64,000 nucleotides of DNA from Massilia norwichensis (GCF_024753245.1 NZ_JANUGX010000009.1:62001-126000); one strand, 5' to 3'. Positions 51,554 to 61,737 are shown, counted from the stretch's first letter. The notes: generated from the letters alone by a model not told the origin. Numbers and translations are program-made.

Positions 51554-51568
51554 ACCCGGCGCGATCGC

Positions 51569-52297
51569 TCACAGGCAGCCGAGGATATCGGCCACCTCGG
51601 TCAGCGATTCCGCCACCACATCCCAGTCCTCTTCCGCCCGCAGGTCCGTGTCCTGGTCCGGCCCATACTCATGCGGCCGGCGCACGAACACGGTGCGCAT
51701 GCCCAGTGCCCGCGCCGCCCGCAGGTCGGCGTTGTGCGCCGCTACCATCGCCGCCTGCGCCGGCGCGAAGCCGGCCGCGTCCAGCGGTTGCAGGTAGGTG
51801 GCCGGCTGCGGCTTGTAGGTCCGCGAAACCTCCGCACCCAGGATCGCATCCCAGGGCAGGCCGCCGAAGCGGGCCAGCTGCAGCATGCCGGCGATGTGCC
51901 CGTTCGAGATCGGCGCGATGGCGAAGCGGCGTTTCAGGCGCGCCAAGCCTTCGACCGCGTCGGGCCAGGGGTCCAGCCTTTCCCAGGCGCGCGTCAAGTC
52001 CGCCAGCTCTGCCTCGGGGATGTCGCCTGCTGCCACGCCGTGCGCAGCCAGCAGCTGTTCCAGGTTCTCGCGCTGCAGCACGTCCAGCCTGACCCAGGGC
52101 CGCTGGCCCGAGCGCACCTTTTCCATCGCGGGTTGATAGAGCGCGCGCCAGGCATTCGCGAAATCGAAGGGATCGAGACGCAAGCCGTGGTGCTCGAGAA
52201 AGGGCGCCGCCGCGCGCGCTACGCCGGCACGCCAGTCGACCACCGTGCCGAACACGTCGAAACCGAGGAAGCCGACATCCGCGAGTTTCCCGCCCAT
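51569..52297 (-). CDS. HAD-superfamily hydrolase, haloacid dehalogenase type II
   Basis: The 242-aa protein has the HAD motif I GFDVFGTVVDWR with nucleophile D14, motif II SNGH (IAPISNGHIAG), a lysine in EVSRTYKPQPATYLQ, and motif IV in VAAHNADLRAARALG. This resembles L-2-haloacid dehalogenases, but many such proteins are phosphatases, so the substrate is uncertain. It begins 4 bases after the stop of the M28 peptidase gene on the same strand. Confidence 0.87.
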   Translation of the reverse strand: MGGKLADVGFLGFDVFGTVVDWRAGVARAAAPFLEHHGLRLDPFDFANAWRALYQPAMEKVRSGQRPWVRLDVLQRENLEQLLAAHGVAAGDIPEAELADLTRAWERLDPWPDAVEGLARLKRRFAIAPISNGHIAGMLQLARFGGLPWDAILGAEVSRTYKPQPATYLQPLDAAGFAPAQAAMVAAHNADLRAARALGMRTVFVRRPHEYGPDQDTDLRAEEDWDVVAESLTEVADILGCL

Positions 52298-52301
52298 GCG
52301 C

Positions 52302-53312
52302 TCAGCCCTGTGCGCCGGCCGCCAGCGCCGTGATCGTGCGCGCCAGGCCCTGCACCACGCGCGCCGTGCTGTCGTAGTCGACCTTGTCCGGCGTGTCCTC
52401 GGCGGTGTGGTAGTAGGGGTAGCGCATGAAGGCGGTGTCCGTGATCATGATCGCCGGATAGCCGAAGCGGTTGTAGGAAGCGTGATCGGAAAAGGTCACG
52501 CCCTGCACATAGGCCGGCGCCGCCAGGCCGTGGGCCGGGAAGTCGGAGGCGGCGCGGAAGGCGGACAGGGCGTCCTGCACCAGGCGCGAGGATTCCAGCG
52601 TGCCGACAAAGGCGATGAAATTACCGGTGTCCGGGTAGCGCCCCTCCATGCCCGGCGGCAGCTGCTGGCTGTGGCGCCGCTGCGAATACCAGCCGATGGT
52701 TTCCAGCACCAGCGCGCCCTCGACCTTCTGGCCTTCGGCGTGCAGCTTGCGCGCGTGCTGCATGCTGCCCATCTCCTCTCCTCGCAGTTCTCCACTAAGC
52801 CAGGGCGGCTCCTCGTTGACGAAGAAGACGAACTTCACTTCGGTGCCCTGGCTCGGGCGCATGTTCTTCAGCAAACGCGCCAGCTCCAGCACGGCGGCGG
52901 TGCCGCTGCCGTTGTCGTTGGGGGAATCCGCGAGGATTCCCGGCGCCCCCGGCGCCGAGTCGTAATGGGCGCCGACGATGAAGATACGCGCCGGCTTCTT
53001 GCCGGCATCGACGTTCGCCACCGACACCTCGATGTTGCGCACCTTCTGCCCGCCGGCCTTGTATTCCTGGCGCCGGATCGCATAGCCCTCGTCCTGCAGC
53101 ACGTCCTCGATGTAGCGCGCCGCCGCTTCCAGCTGGACGGGCGTGGCCGTGTTGTGCTCGGTGGAAGCGATGGCGGTGACGTGGCTGCGCAGGCGCAGGG
53201 CAAGCGAGGGTTGGGACACGGCGGCTCCGGGCGTCACGGTGAACAGCGCCAGCACCACGAGAATGGCGATGGCGACGAGGGCTTTCCAATGTGCGCGCAG
53301 AAAGGTTCGCAT
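52302..53312 (-). CDS. M28-family zinc metallopeptidase, membrane-anchored or exported
   Basis: The 336-aa protein has an N-terminal membrane anchor or signal (residues 8-30) and a M28 aminopeptidase fold. Metal ligands are visible: H116 and D118 (VGAHYDSAPG), D133 (SPNDNGSGTAAVLELA), E167-E168 (FVNEEPPW), and a late His in YYHTAEDTPDKV. It should act outside the cytoplasm. The terminator of the RND efflux operon (53327-53388) lies just upstream of its start. Confidence 0.88.
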   Translation of the reverse strand: MRTFLRAHWKALVAIAILVVLALFTVTPGAAVSQPSLALRLRSHVTAIASTEHNTATPVQLEAAARYIEDVLQDEGYAIRRQEYKAGGQKVRNIEVSVANVDAGKKPARIFIVGAHYDSAPGAPGILADSPNDNGSGTAAVLELARLLKNMRPSQGTEVKFVFFVNEEPPWLSGELRGEEMGSMQHARKLHAEGQKVEGALVLETIGWYSQRRHSQQLPPGMEGRYPDTGNFIAFVGTLESSRLVQDALSAFRAASDFPAHGLAAPAYVQGVTFSDHASYNRFGYPAIMITDTAFMRYPYYHTAEDTPDKVDYDSTARVVQGLARTITALAAGAQG

Positions 53313-53326
53313 GGCATGGAAGAGAC

Positions 53327-53388
53327 GAAAAAAGACCGGGGCCGGTCTGCGATTTCATGATACCGAAATTGCATAACCGGCCCCGGTC
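53327..53388 (-). terminator. Rho-independent terminator of the RND efflux operon
   Basis: On the minus strand GACCGGGGCCGGT (53376-53388) and ACCGGCCCCGGTC (53334-53346) form a perfect 13-base stem with a 29-base loop, followed by six U residues (53328-53333). It lies 47 bases after the outer-membrane channel gene. The long loop is unusual, but stem and T-run are convincing. Confidence 0.8.
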
Positions 53389-53435
53389 CGGGACCTTCCA
53401 ATCGTGCGCGCGTCCGCTTGAACGCGCGCGTTCAG

Positions 53436-54869
53436 TCAGCGCGAGGCAGTCGCGTTGGCGTTCGCCCCTTCGCTCCAGCCGCCACCCAGCACGCGGTACA
53501 GGTTCACCTGGTTCTGCAGGCGCGCCAGGTTCGCTTCGATCGCCTGCTGCTGGGCGATGAACAGCGAACGCTGGGCATCCAGCAGGTCGAGGTAGCTGGC
53601 GGTACCGTTGCGGTAGCGCAGGTCCGACAGGTTGAAGCGGTCGGCTTCCGCCGCCGCCACCGCCTGCTGGGCACGCAGCTGCTCGCTGAAGGTGGCCTGG
53701 CCGGCCAGCGCGTCCGACACTTCGCGGAACGCAGTCTGGATCGACCGTTCGTACTGGGCCACGGCGATGTCGCGGCCGGCGCGGGCGCTCTCGACGCCGG
53801 CGCGGCGGGCGCCGAAGTCGAACAGCGGCAGGATCGCCTGCGGCGCGAAGCTCCAGCCGTAGGAGCCGGACTTGAACAGGCCGGACAGCTCCGTGCTGGC
53901 GGTGCCGCCGCTGCCGGTCAGCGTGATGCGCGGGAAGTAGTTCGCGCGCGCCGCGCCGATGTCGGCATTCGCCGCGATCAGCTGCTGCTCGGCGGCGCGG
54001 ATGTCCGGACGCGAGATCAGCAGGTCGGACGGCATGCCGGCCGGCAGGTCGGGCAGCTGGGTCGATGCCAGCGTGGCGCCCGGCGGCAGGTTATCCGGAA
54101 TCGGCTGGCCGATCAGCAGGGTCAGCAGGTTCAGGTCCTGGGCGCGCTGGCGCTGGGCCTGGGCCAGCGTGGTGCGCGCCTGTTCGACCAGCGAGACCGC
54201 CTGGTCGAGGTCGAGCTTGGACGTGACGCCGTTCTCGAAGCGCAGGCGCGACAGACGCAGCGATTCTTCGCGCGTCTTGAGGGTCTGCTGGGTCAGTCCC
54301 AGCAGTTCCTCGTCGGCCAGGAAGGTCAGGTAGGTGTTGGCCACCTGCGCGATCAGGCTGATCTGCGTCGACTTGCGTGCTTCCTCGGTCGCCAGGTACT
54401 GCGCCAGCGCCGCATCGCTCAGGTTCTTCACGCGGCCGAACAGGTCGAGCTCGAAGGCCGTGACCGACAGGCCGACCTGGTAGTTGCTGGTCAGCGGCAG
54501 GTCGCCAGGCGTCGAGGCGCGGTTGCCGGTGATGCCGGCGTTGATTGCCGGGAAGCGTGCCGCACGCTGGATCTGGAAGGCGGCACGGGCCTGCTCGATG
54601 TTCAGGATCGAGACGCGCAGGTCGCGGTTGTTGGCCAGCGCCAGCTGGATCAGCTGCTGCAGGCGCGCATCCGCGAAGAAGCGCTGCCAGGCGATGTTGG
54701 CCGGGGCCTCGGCGGCAACCGGGTTGCCGCTGTTGACGGTGCCGGCCACCGTCGGGAAGCCGCCGGCCACCGGCGCGGCCGGGCGCTCGTACTTCGGCGC
54801 CAGGTTCACGCAGCCGGCCAGCGACAGGGCCAGCACGAGGGGCGTCAGGACATTTTTCATATTTTTCAT
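53436..54869 (-). CDS. RND efflux outer-membrane channel lipoprotein (OprM/NodT family)
   Basis: The 477-aa TolC-like protein has a lipoprotein signal with lipobox LAGC at C20, so it should be lipidated and placed in the outer membrane. Two OEP repeats form the channel, with family segments RAAFQIQRAARFPAINAGI, AAEQQLIAANADIGAARANY, and LLDAQRSLFIAQQQAIEANL. Its ATG overlaps the pump gene stop (ATGA). A strong terminator follows. It completes a tripartite MFP-pump-channel operon. Confidence 0.93.
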   Translation of the reverse strand: MKNMKNVLTPLVLALSLAGCVNLAPKYERPAAPVAGGFPTVAGTVNSGNPVAAEAPANIAWQRFFADARLQQLIQLALANNRDLRVSILNIEQARAAFQIQRAARFPAINAGITGNRASTPGDLPLTSNYQVGLSVTAFELDLFGRVKNLSDAALAQYLATEEARKSTQISLIAQVANTYLTFLADEELLGLTQQTLKTREESLRLSRLRFENGVTSKLDLDQAVSLVEQARTTLAQAQRQRAQDLNLLTLLIGQPIPDNLPPGATLASTQLPDLPAGMPSDLLISRPDIRAAEQQLIAANADIGAARANYFPRITLTGSGGTASTELSGLFKSGSYGWSFAPQAILPLFDFGARRAGVESARAGRDIAVAQYERSIQTAFREVSDALAGQATFSEQLRAQQAVAAAEADRFNLSDLRYRNGTASYLDLLDAQRSLFIAQQQAIEANLARLQNQVNLYRVLGGGWSEGANANATASR

Positions 54870-57800
54870 TTCATCTCTTCCTTCGCAATGCCGGCGCCGT
54901 CGGCGTGGTGTGCGTAGATCTCCTGCTGGCGCTTGCTGCCTTTGAAGAAGCTGCGGATCACGACGAAGAACACCGGCACAAAGATCACGCCCAGCGCGGT
55001 TGCCGTGACCATGCCGCCCATCACGCCGGTACCGATGGCGTGCTGCGAAGCCGCGCCGGCACCGCCTGCGATCACCAGCGGCAGCACGCCGAGGATGAAG
55101 GCCAGCGAGGTCATGATAATCGGACGGAAACGCAGGTGGGCCGCTTCCAGCGCCGCCTCGAACGGCGACTTGCCCTGGGCCTGCAGGTCCTTCGCGAATT
55201 CCACGATCAGGATCGCGTTCTTCGCCGCCAGGCCGATGATGGTGATCAGGCCGACCTTGAAGTAGACGTCGTTCGACATGCCGCGCATCGATGCGGCCAG
55301 CAGCGAGCCGAGCACGCCCAGCGGCACGACCAGCAGCACCGAGACCGGGATCGACCAGCTTTCATACAGCGCGGCCAGGGCCAGGAACACCGCCAGCAGC
55401 GCGAAGCCGATCAGCACGAACACGGTCGAGCCGGACAGGATTTCCTCACGCGACTGGCCGGTCCATTCGTAGGCGAAGCCAGGCGGCAGCTGGGCTGCCA
55501 GGCGCTGCATCTCTTCCAGTGCCTGGCCGCTCGAGTAGCCCGGCGCAGGTTCGCCGGTGATCTTCATCGACGGGTAGCCGTTGTAGCGGATGGTCTGCAT
55601 CGGACCGGTGATCCACTCGGTGTTGGCGAAGGCCGACAGCGGCACCGGTTGGCCCTTGGTGTTGAGGGCGTTGATGCGCAGCAGGTCGTCCGGCTGCATG
55701 CGGTCCTTGGCGTCGGCCTGCACGATGACGCGCTGCAGGCGGCCGGCGTTCGGGAAGTCGTTCACGTAGGCCGAACCCAGCGAGGTCGACAGCGCCTGGT
55801 TGATCGCGCCGAAGCTCACGCCCAGGGCTTGCGCCTTATCGCGGTCGATGTTGAGTTTCAGCTGCGGCGCGTCTTCCAGACCTTCCGGACGCAGGCCGGT
55901 CAGGACCTTGCTCTGCATGGCCATGCCCAGCATCTGGTTACGTGCTTTCACCAGCGCTTCGTGGCCGTTGCCGCCGCGGTCCTGCAGGCGGAACGAGAAG
56001 CCGGTGCCGGTGCCCAGTTCGGGAATCGGTGGCGGGCTCACCACGAAGATGAAGGAGTCGCGCAGCGCACCCATGTGCATGGTGATGCGGTTGGCGAAGG
56101 ATTGCGCATCCTGGCCCTGGCCCTTGCGCTCGTCCCAGGATTTCAGCGGGATGAAGGCGAGACCCATGTTCTGGCCCTGGCCCGAGAACGAGAAGCCGGT
56201 CACTGCCACGATGTTGGCGTATTCCGGTTGCTTCATGACGTAGTCTTCCAGCGCGCGCAGCACGGTGCCGGTGCGTTCGACGGTGGCACCCGGCGGCAGC
56301 TGGATGTTGGCGATCACGTAGCCCTGGTCTTCGTTCGGCAGGAAGGAGTTCGGCAGACGGGTGAACATCAGGCCGACCACGCCCAGCAGCAGCACGAACA
56401 CGACCAGCGCGCGGCCGGAACGCTTCAGGACCTTGCCGACGAAGCCTTCATAGCGCTTGGCGCCCTTGGTGAAGGTGCGGTTGAACCAGCCGAAGAAGCC
56501 GCGCTTCTCCATGTGGTGACCGGCGTCGACCGGCTTGAGCAGGGTGGCGCACAGCGCCGGCGTCAGCGACAGCGCCAGGAAGGCCGAGAAGGCGATCGAG
56601 GTCACCATCACCGCCGAGAACTGGCGGTAGATGTTGCCGACCGCGCCGGCAAAGAAGGCCAGCGGCACGAACACCGACATCAGCACCACGGTCACGCCGA
56701 TGATGGCGCCCGAGATCTGGCCCATCGCCTTGCGGGTGGCCTGCAGCGGCGGCAAGCCTTCCTCGGACATGATGCGCTCGACGTTCTCGACCACCACAAT
56801 GGCATCGTCGACCACAATACCGATGACGAGGACCATGCCGAACATGGTCAGAACGTTGATCGAGAAGCCCATCGCCAGCAGGCAGGCGAAGGAGCCGAGC
56901 AGGGCGACCGGCACCACGATGGTCGGGATGATGGTGTAGCGGATGTTCTGCAGGAACACGTACATCACGATGAACACCAGGATCACCGCTTCGATCAGGG
57001 TCTCGACGACCTGGCTGATCGAAATCTGGATGAAGGTGGTGGAGTCGTACGGGATCGTGTACTTCATGCCGTGCGGGAAGAACTTCGACAGTTCCTTCAT
57101 GCGGGCCTTGATCAGGTCGGCAGTTTCCAGCGCGTTACCGGACGGCGACAGCTGCACGCCGATACCGGCCGAAGGCTTGCCGTTCAGGCGCGCCGAGGTA
57201 GCGTAGGCCTGGCCGCCGATCTCGATCTTGGCCACGTCCTTCAGGCGCACGGTGGAGCCATCCGGGTTTGCGCGCAGCACGATGTTGCCGAACTGCTCGA
57301 CGGTTGCCAGCTGGCCGGTCACGACCACGGTCGCGGTGATCTGCTGGCCGGCGTTCAGCGGCAGGTCGCCGATGGTGCCGGAAGCGACCTGGGCGTTCTG
57401 CTGGCTGATGGCGGTGTTGACGTCGGTCGGCGACAGGTTGAAGCCGACCAGCTTGGCCGGATCGATCCAGATACGCATCGCCTTCTCGGTGCCGAACAGC
57501 TGGGCCTGGCCCACACCCTTGATCCGCTGGATCTCGGGCAGCACGTTACGCGAAGCATAGTCGCCCAGCGCCACCGGGTCCCAGTTCGGGTCGTCCGACG
57601 ACAGGATGGTGAACAGCAGGAAGTTGGAGCGGGCCTTGTCGACGCGCACACCCTGTTGGGTCACGGCCGGCGGCAGGCGCGGGGTCGCACGCGACAGGCG
57701 GTTCTGGACGTCGACCTGGGCCAGGTCGGGGTCGGTGCCGGTCTCGAACGAGATGGTGATCGAGCCGGTGCCGTTGGCCTGGCTGGTCGATTCCATGTAG

Positions 57801-58027
57801 ATCATGCCTTGGGCGCCATTCATCTCGCGTTCGATCACGGAGATGACGGAGTCTTCGAGCACCTGTGCCGACGCGCCCGGATAGGCGACGTTGACGACGA
57901 TCGAAGGCGGCGCCACGGTCGGGTATTGCGCGATCGGCAGGGATTTGATGGCGACGCCACCAAGCACCATGATGAACAGCGCGATCACCCAGGCAAAAAT
58001 TGGGCGGTCAATAAAAAAACGTGCCAT
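54866..58027 (-). CDS. RND multidrug efflux pump (AcrB/MexB type)
   Basis: This 1053-aa inner-membrane proton antiporter has the start MARFFIDRPIFAWVIALFIM, 12 membrane helices, two large periplasmic loops, and the proton-relay aspartates in GIVVDDAIVVVENVERIM (D407-D408 by homology). It belongs to the HAE1 group, which exports hydrophobic and amphiphilic drugs. Length is standard. The gene lies 24 bases after the membrane fusion protein gene and overlaps the channel gene. Confidence 0.96.
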   Translation of the reverse strand: MARFFIDRPIFAWVIALFIMVLGGVAIKSLPIAQYPTVAPPSIVVNVAYPGASAQVLEDSVISVIEREMNGAQGMIYMESTSQANGTGSITISFETGTDPDLAQVDVQNRLSRATPRLPPAVTQQGVRVDKARSNFLLFTILSSDDPNWDPVALGDYASRNVLPEIQRIKGVGQAQLFGTEKAMRIWIDPAKLVGFNLSPTDVNTAISQQNAQVASGTIGDLPLNAGQQITATVVVTGQLATVEQFGNIVLRANPDGSTVRLKDVAKIEIGGQAYATSARLNGKPSAGIGVQLSPSGNALETADLIKARMKELSKFFPHGMKYTIPYDSTTFIQISISQVVETLIEAVILVFIVMYVFLQNIRYTIIPTIVVPVALLGSFACLLAMGFSINVLTMFGMVLVIGIVVDDAIVVVENVERIMSEEGLPPLQATRKAMGQISGAIIGVTVVLMSVFVPLAFFAGAVGNIYRQFSAVMVTSIAFSAFLALSLTPALCATLLKPVDAGHHMEKRGFFGWFNRTFTKGAKRYEGFVGKVLKRSGRALVVFVLLLGVVGLMFTRLPNSFLPNEDQGYVIANIQLPPGATVERTGTVLRALEDYVMKQPEYANIVAVTGFSFSGQGQNMGLAFIPLKSWDERKGQGQDAQSFANRITMHMGALRDSFIFVVSPPPIPELGTGTGFSFRLQDRGGNGHEALVKARNQMLGMAMQSKVLTGLRPEGLEDAPQLKLNIDRDKAQALGVSFGAINQALSTSLGSAYVNDFPNAGRLQRVIVQADAKDRMQPDDLLRINALNTKGQPVPLSAFANTEWITGPMQTIRYNGYPSMKITGEPAPGYSSGQALEEMQRLAAQLPPGFAYEWTGQSREEILSGSTVFVLIGFALLAVFLALAALYESWSIPVSVLLVVPLGVLGSLLAASMRGMSNDVYFKVGLITIIGLAAKNAILIVEFAKDLQAQGKSPFEAALEAAHLRFRPIIMTSLAFILGVLPLVIAGGAGAASQHAIGTGVMGGMVTATALGVIFVPVFFVVIRSFFKGSKRQQEIYAHHADGAGIAKEEMK

Positions 58028-58051
58028 TGGAAAGTCCTGTTCCTTTTACGC

Positions 58052-59383
58052 TTACTGGCGGCTCTGGCCAGGAGTGGTAGCGCCGGCGGCCGGGGTACCG
58101 GTGGCCGGGGTACGCGAGCCGGTGGCTGCGTTGGCGGCTGCGGCGCCGGTAGCGTTCGGCTGCGCAGCCGGGTTGCCGGCAGCGGCGACCGGGGTCGGGG
58201 CAGCGCTGTTCGGCGCGGTCCACGGCACCGGCTGCACCGGGGTACCCGGCGGCAGCATCTGCAGCTTCTGGAAGCCGTCGACCATCACGCGCTCGCCTTC
58301 TTTCAGGCCGTCGACGACGACCCAGTTGCTGCCTTCCTGCGACGCGATCTTGACGGTGCGCGGGGTCGGCTTGTTGTCGGCGCCGATCACCATCAGGGTG
58401 TCGCCGGTCTGGCCGCCGCGGGTCACGGCCTGCTGCGGGATCAGGATGCCCGACGGCAGTTCGGCCTGGGCCAGGCGCACGCGCACGTACTGGCCCGGCA
58501 GCAGGGCGTTGTCCGGATTGGCGACCTGGGCGCGCAGGGTGACCTGGCCGCTGGTCGGGTCGACCGTCACGTCCGAGAACAGCAGGCGGCCCTTGCGGCC
58601 GAGTTCGCTGCCATCATCCAGGACGACCGAGACCGGGATCGCCGAATCGATGCCCTTGTTGCCGGCGTTCTTGCGCAGGCGCTGCAGCTCGGCGGCGGAC
58701 TGGGTGATGTTCAGGTAGACGTTGTCGGTCTGCTGGATCAGCGCCAGCTGGGTGGCTTCCTGGGCCGAGACGAGTGCGCCTTCGGTCACCAGCGCACGGC
58801 CGATGCGGCCCGAGATCGGGGCGTACACGTTGGCGTAGCCGTAGTTGATCTGGGCGATGCGCAGCTGGGCCTTGGCGGCGTTGACGTCGGCTTCACCCTG
58901 CTTGGCGGCGGCGACGGCGTTGGTGTACTCCTGCTTGCTGACCGCGTTGGCCTCGACCAGCGGCTTGTAGCGCTCGACGGTGGCGGCGGCCGAGGCCTGG
59001 GTGGCCTGGGCGCGGCCGAGGGCGGCCTGGGCGCTGTTGACCTGTGCCTGGTAAGGTTCCGGATCGATCTGGAACAGGGACTGGCCCTGCTTGACCATGC
59101 TGCCCTCGGTGAACAGGCGCTTGAGGACGACGCCGTTGACGCGGGCACGCACCTCGGCCACGCGGATCGCTTCGACGCGAGCCGGCAGTTCGGTTTCGAG
59201 GGCGACCGGCTGGAACTTGGTCGTGATCACGCCGACTTGCGGCGCGGGCATCTTGCCGCCCGGCGCGCCGGCGCCGGCCTGGGCAGCGTCCTTATGGCCG
59301 CAGGCCGACAGCAGGGCCAGAGCGGTCAGGGTGCACGCGGCAATCCTGGTCAGATTCAAGGGTGAAGAGTGGGCAGAGCGCAT
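58052..59383 (-). CDS. RND efflux membrane fusion protein (AcrA/MexA type)
   Basis: The 443-aa periplasmic adaptor has a lipoprotein signal (SAC box, C28), a biotin-lipoyl/hairpin region (LFQIDPEPYQAQVNSAQAAL, GRAQATQASAAATVERYKPL), the beta-barrel segment RIGRALVTEGALVS, and the membrane-proximal domain LLPGQYVRVRLAQ. The C-terminal 60 residues are Pro/Ala/Thr-rich and longer than in AcrA. It heads the operon and is divergent from the tetR-type gene. Confidence 0.94.
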   Translation of the reverse strand: MRSAHSSPLNLTRIAACTLTALALLSACGHKDAAQAGAGAPGGKMPAPQVGVITTKFQPVALETELPARVEAIRVAEVRARVNGVVLKRLFTEGSMVKQGQSLFQIDPEPYQAQVNSAQAALGRAQATQASAAATVERYKPLVEANAVSKQEYTNAVAAAKQGEADVNAAKAQLRIAQINYGYANVYAPISGRIGRALVTEGALVSAQEATQLALIQQTDNVYLNITQSAAELQRLRKNAGNKGIDSAIPVSVVLDDGSELGRKGRLLFSDVTVDPTSGQVTLRAQVANPDNALLPGQYVRVRLAQAELPSGILIPQQAVTRGGQTGDTLMVIGADNKPTPRTVKIASQEGSNWVVVDGLKEGERVMVDGFQKLQMLPPGTPVQPVPWTAPNSAAPTPVAAAGNPAAQPNATGAAAANAATGSRTPATGTPAAGATTPGQSRQ

Positions 59384-59478
59384 TAAGTGCTTCCTTCTGT
59401 TGAAAAAAGGACAAAACCGTCCACGGCACTACACTGGCACCGTAAAACGATTCGTCACTGGCTTTTGAATAAACCCAG

Positions 59479-59498
59479 ATATACTATCACGAGTGTAT
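59479..59498. promoter_or_regulatory. Probable operator of the AcrR-like repressor
   Basis: ATATACT-ATCACG-AGTGTAT is a 7-base inverted repeat with one mismatch, centred in the 157-base gap between the membrane fusion protein gene and the tetR-type gene. AcrR and TtgR-type repressors bind similar AT-rich palindromes in such divergent promoters. Confidence 0.6.
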
Positions 59499-59540
59499 GT
59501 TTAATGTTTTCCGACCACCAAAAAGGGAGCTAGGCGAATC

Positions 59541-60164
59541 ATGGCCCGCAGAACCAAAGAAGAGGCCGCTGCCACGCGTGACAGCATTCTTGATGCCGCA
59601 GAAAAATTGTTCGTCGAGCAGGGCGTGTCCAGGACGACTTTGCAGCATATCGCAAGCGCCGCCGGCGTGACGCGCGGCGCAATCTATTGGCATTTCGACG
59701 ACAAGGGCGCGCTCTTCAACGCCATGATGGAACGCGCGACCCTGCCTCTGGAGGCCGAACTGCAGGTGCTGGACGCCGCCGAATCGAGCGATCCGCTGGC
59801 CGACCTGCGCGACTACATGCTGGCGGTCCTGCGCCGTACGGTCGAGGATCCGGGCGCCAGGCGCGTGTTCGAGATCGCCACCCTGAAGGTCGAATTCGTC
59901 GACGAGCTGGATGCGGTGCGCTGCCGCCGCCAGCACAGCATGAGCGACTGGATGGCGCGCGCGGAGCGCCGCATCGGGCTGGCCGCCGACCGCGGCCTGA
60001 TCGGCTCGAAGGTCGACGCCCGCACGGTGGCGCTGGCGATGTGGACCATGATCGACGGCCTGATCCGCAACTGGATGTTCGATCCGAAGGGCTTCGATTT
60101 GCTCGAGCTGGGCCGCTGCGTGATCGATCCCTACATGCAGGGCTTGCGGGCAGGGCGCGCATGA
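59541..60164 (+). CDS. TetR/AcrR-family repressor of the RND efflux operon
   Basis: The 207-aa protein has the N-terminal helix-turn-helix (residues 11-57): [40 protein letters not shown]. The C-terminal ligand domain (about 80-205) resembles AcrR/TtgR/MexR-type repressors ([20 protein letters not shown]). It is divergent from the efflux genes, the classic arrangement, and the next gene begins at its stop (ATGA). Confidence 0.93.
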   Translation: MARRTKEEAAATRDSILDAAEKLFVEQGVSRTTLQHIASAAGVTRGAIYWHFDDKGALFNAMMERATLPLEAELQVLDAAESSDPLADLRDYMLAVLRRTVEDPGARRVFEIATLKVEFVDELDAVRCRRQHSMSDWMARAERRIGLAADRGLIGSKVDARTVALAMWTMIDGLIRNWMFDPKGFDLLELGRCVIDPYMQGLRAGRA

Positions 60165-60610
60165 AGTTCGGGTGCGCGCTGTTGTCGACGCTGCTGCTTG
60201 GACTGGCCTGGGCGCCGGGCGCGCTGGCGCAGCCGCTGCCGTTCGCCGGAAAATGGCTGCTGGACGAGGACCCGAAGGCGCCGGCCGCCTATACGGTGCT
60301 GCGCATCGAAGACGGCACGATGACCTGGACCGGCCCGGCCAGATCGACGCCCAAGTGCGTCCAGGAATTCGTGCTGCAGGAAGAAAAGCCCGGCACCATG
60401 TATGTCGACGGCCGCGGCACCCGCTTCCTGGCCGGCCTCAAGGGCAGCATTCCGACCTATCTGCTGCAGCTGCGCAGCAGCACCTGCGGCCGCGCGGGCG
60501 AGACGACCCGCATCCGCTATCCGCTGGTCTACGATACCGAGCACATCGAAGTCATCGGCTACGTCGGCGGCAAGCCGGTCAGCGCGCGGCGCTTCCACCG
60601 CAAGAAGTAG
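60161..60610 (+). CDS. Exported protein of unknown function
   Basis: I do not recognise this 149-aa protein. It has a signal peptide ([20 protein letters not shown], cleavage after ALAQ near residue 23). The mature part has [29 protein letters not shown] and a beta-rich C-terminus, a layout similar to small lipocalin-like periplasmic proteins. Cysteines at about 65 and 108 may pair. Its ATG overlaps the tetR-type stop, so it is co-transcribed with the repressor. Confidence 0.7.
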   Translation: MKFGCALLSTLLLGLAWAPGALAQPLPFAGKWLLDEDPKAPAAYTVLRIEDGTMTWTGPARSTPKCVQEFVLQEEKPGTMYVDGRGTRFLAGLKGSIPTYLLQLRSSTCGRAGETTRIRYPLVYDTEHIEVIGYVGGKPVSARRFHRKK

Positions 60611-60675
60611 GGGCGGCGCTTGCGGTATTCTTGCAGATGCCGCAAGACCGCGGCGGCATTCGACAGGAGAAAACC

Positions 60676-61737
60676 ATGAGCTTGTCCCAGCAGTTCCTTG
60701 AAAGGCTAGGCATCCGCTATCCGATCATCCAGGCGCCGATGGCCGGGGTGTCGACGCCGCGCATGGCGGCCGAGGTGTCGAACGCCGGCGGACTCGGTTC
60801 GCTGGGCCTGGGCGCCAGCAACGCCGCGCAGGCGCGCCAGATGATCGAAGAAACGCGCGCCCTGACCGACCGTCCGTTCAATGCCAACCTGTTCTGCCAC
60901 GTGCCGGCGCAGCGCGACGCCGCCCGCGAGGCCGCCTGGCTGGCGCACCTCGCGCCGCTGTTCGGCAGCGCGGGCATCGCAGCGCCGACCGCGCTGGACG
61001 AGATCTACAAGTCCTTCAACGATGACGCCGCGATGTTCGAGATGCTGCTCGAGCTGCGCCCGGCGGTCCTGAGTTTCCATTTTGGCCTGCCGTCGGCCGA
61101 GCGCCTCGCCGCCTTCCACGCAGCGGGCATCTATACGATGGCGACCGCGACCAACCTGCGCGAAGCGGAGATCATCGAAGCGGCCGGCGTGCACGCGATC
61201 GTGGCCCAGGGCATCGAAGCCGGCGGGCACCGCGGCATGTTCGATCCGGAGCAGCCCGACGAGCGCCTGAGCACCTCGGTGCTGGTGCGGCTGCTGGCGA
61301 AGAAGACCCGGCTGCCGGTGATCGCCGCGGGCGGCATCATGGACGGCGCCGGCATCCGGGCCGCGTTCGAGCTGGGCGCGGCGGCGGCCCAGCTGGGTAC
61401 GGCCTTCATCCTGTGCCCGGAATCCTCGGCCAGCGCGGCGTATCGCGCCAATCTGCAGAGCGAGCGCGCGATGGCGACCCGGCTCACAGCCAGCATCTCC
61501 GGGCGTCCGGCGCGCGGCATGCTGAACGGCCTGATCGCCCACGGCGATGCCCCCGGCAGCCCGCCGGCGGCGGCCTACCCGGTGGCCTACGACGCGGCCA
61601 AGCAGCTGCATGCGGCCGCCTCGAAGAACGGCAACCACGAGTTCGCGGCGCAATGGGCCGGGCAGGGCGCGCCGCTGGCGCGCGAGATGGCGGCGGCGGA
61701 GATGCTGCGTACGCTGGCCGAAGAAGCCGGCCTGTAA
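60676..61737 (+). CDS. Nitronate monooxygenase (2-nitropropane dioxygenase family)
   Basis: The 353-aa FMN enzyme oxidises alkyl nitronates. It has the TIM-barrel start [44 protein letters not shown] with the FMN-proximal catalytic His, and [23 protein letters not shown] at 60676 has an AGGAGA RBS. It is convergent with tal, with a hairpin between them. Similar enzymes may detoxify propionate-3-nitronate. Confidence 0.9.
   Translation: MSLSQQFLERLGIRYPIIQAPMAGVSTPRMAAEVSNAGGLGSLGLGASNAAQARQMIEETRALTDRPFNANLFCHVPAQRDAAREAAWLAHLAPLFGSAGIAAPTALDEIYKSFNDDAAMFEMLLELRPAVLSFHFGLPSAERLAAFHAAGIYTMATATNLREAEIIEAAGVHAIVAQGIEAGGHRGMFDPEQPDERLSTSVLVRLLAKKTRLPVIAAGGIMDGAGIRAAFELGAAAAQLGTAFILCPESSASAAYRANLQSERAMATRLTASISGRPARGMLNGLIAHGDAPGSPPAAAYPVAYDAAKQLHAAASKNGNHEFAAQWAGQGAPLAREMAAAEMLRTLAEEAGL

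Noticed and set aside
54905-59365. A very long open frame (about 1486 codons) on the plus strand opposite the RND pump and adaptor genes
   Set aside because: It is the antisense shadow of two strongly conserved genes in GC-rich DNA; its product is rich in Arg, His and Gln and matches no protein type.
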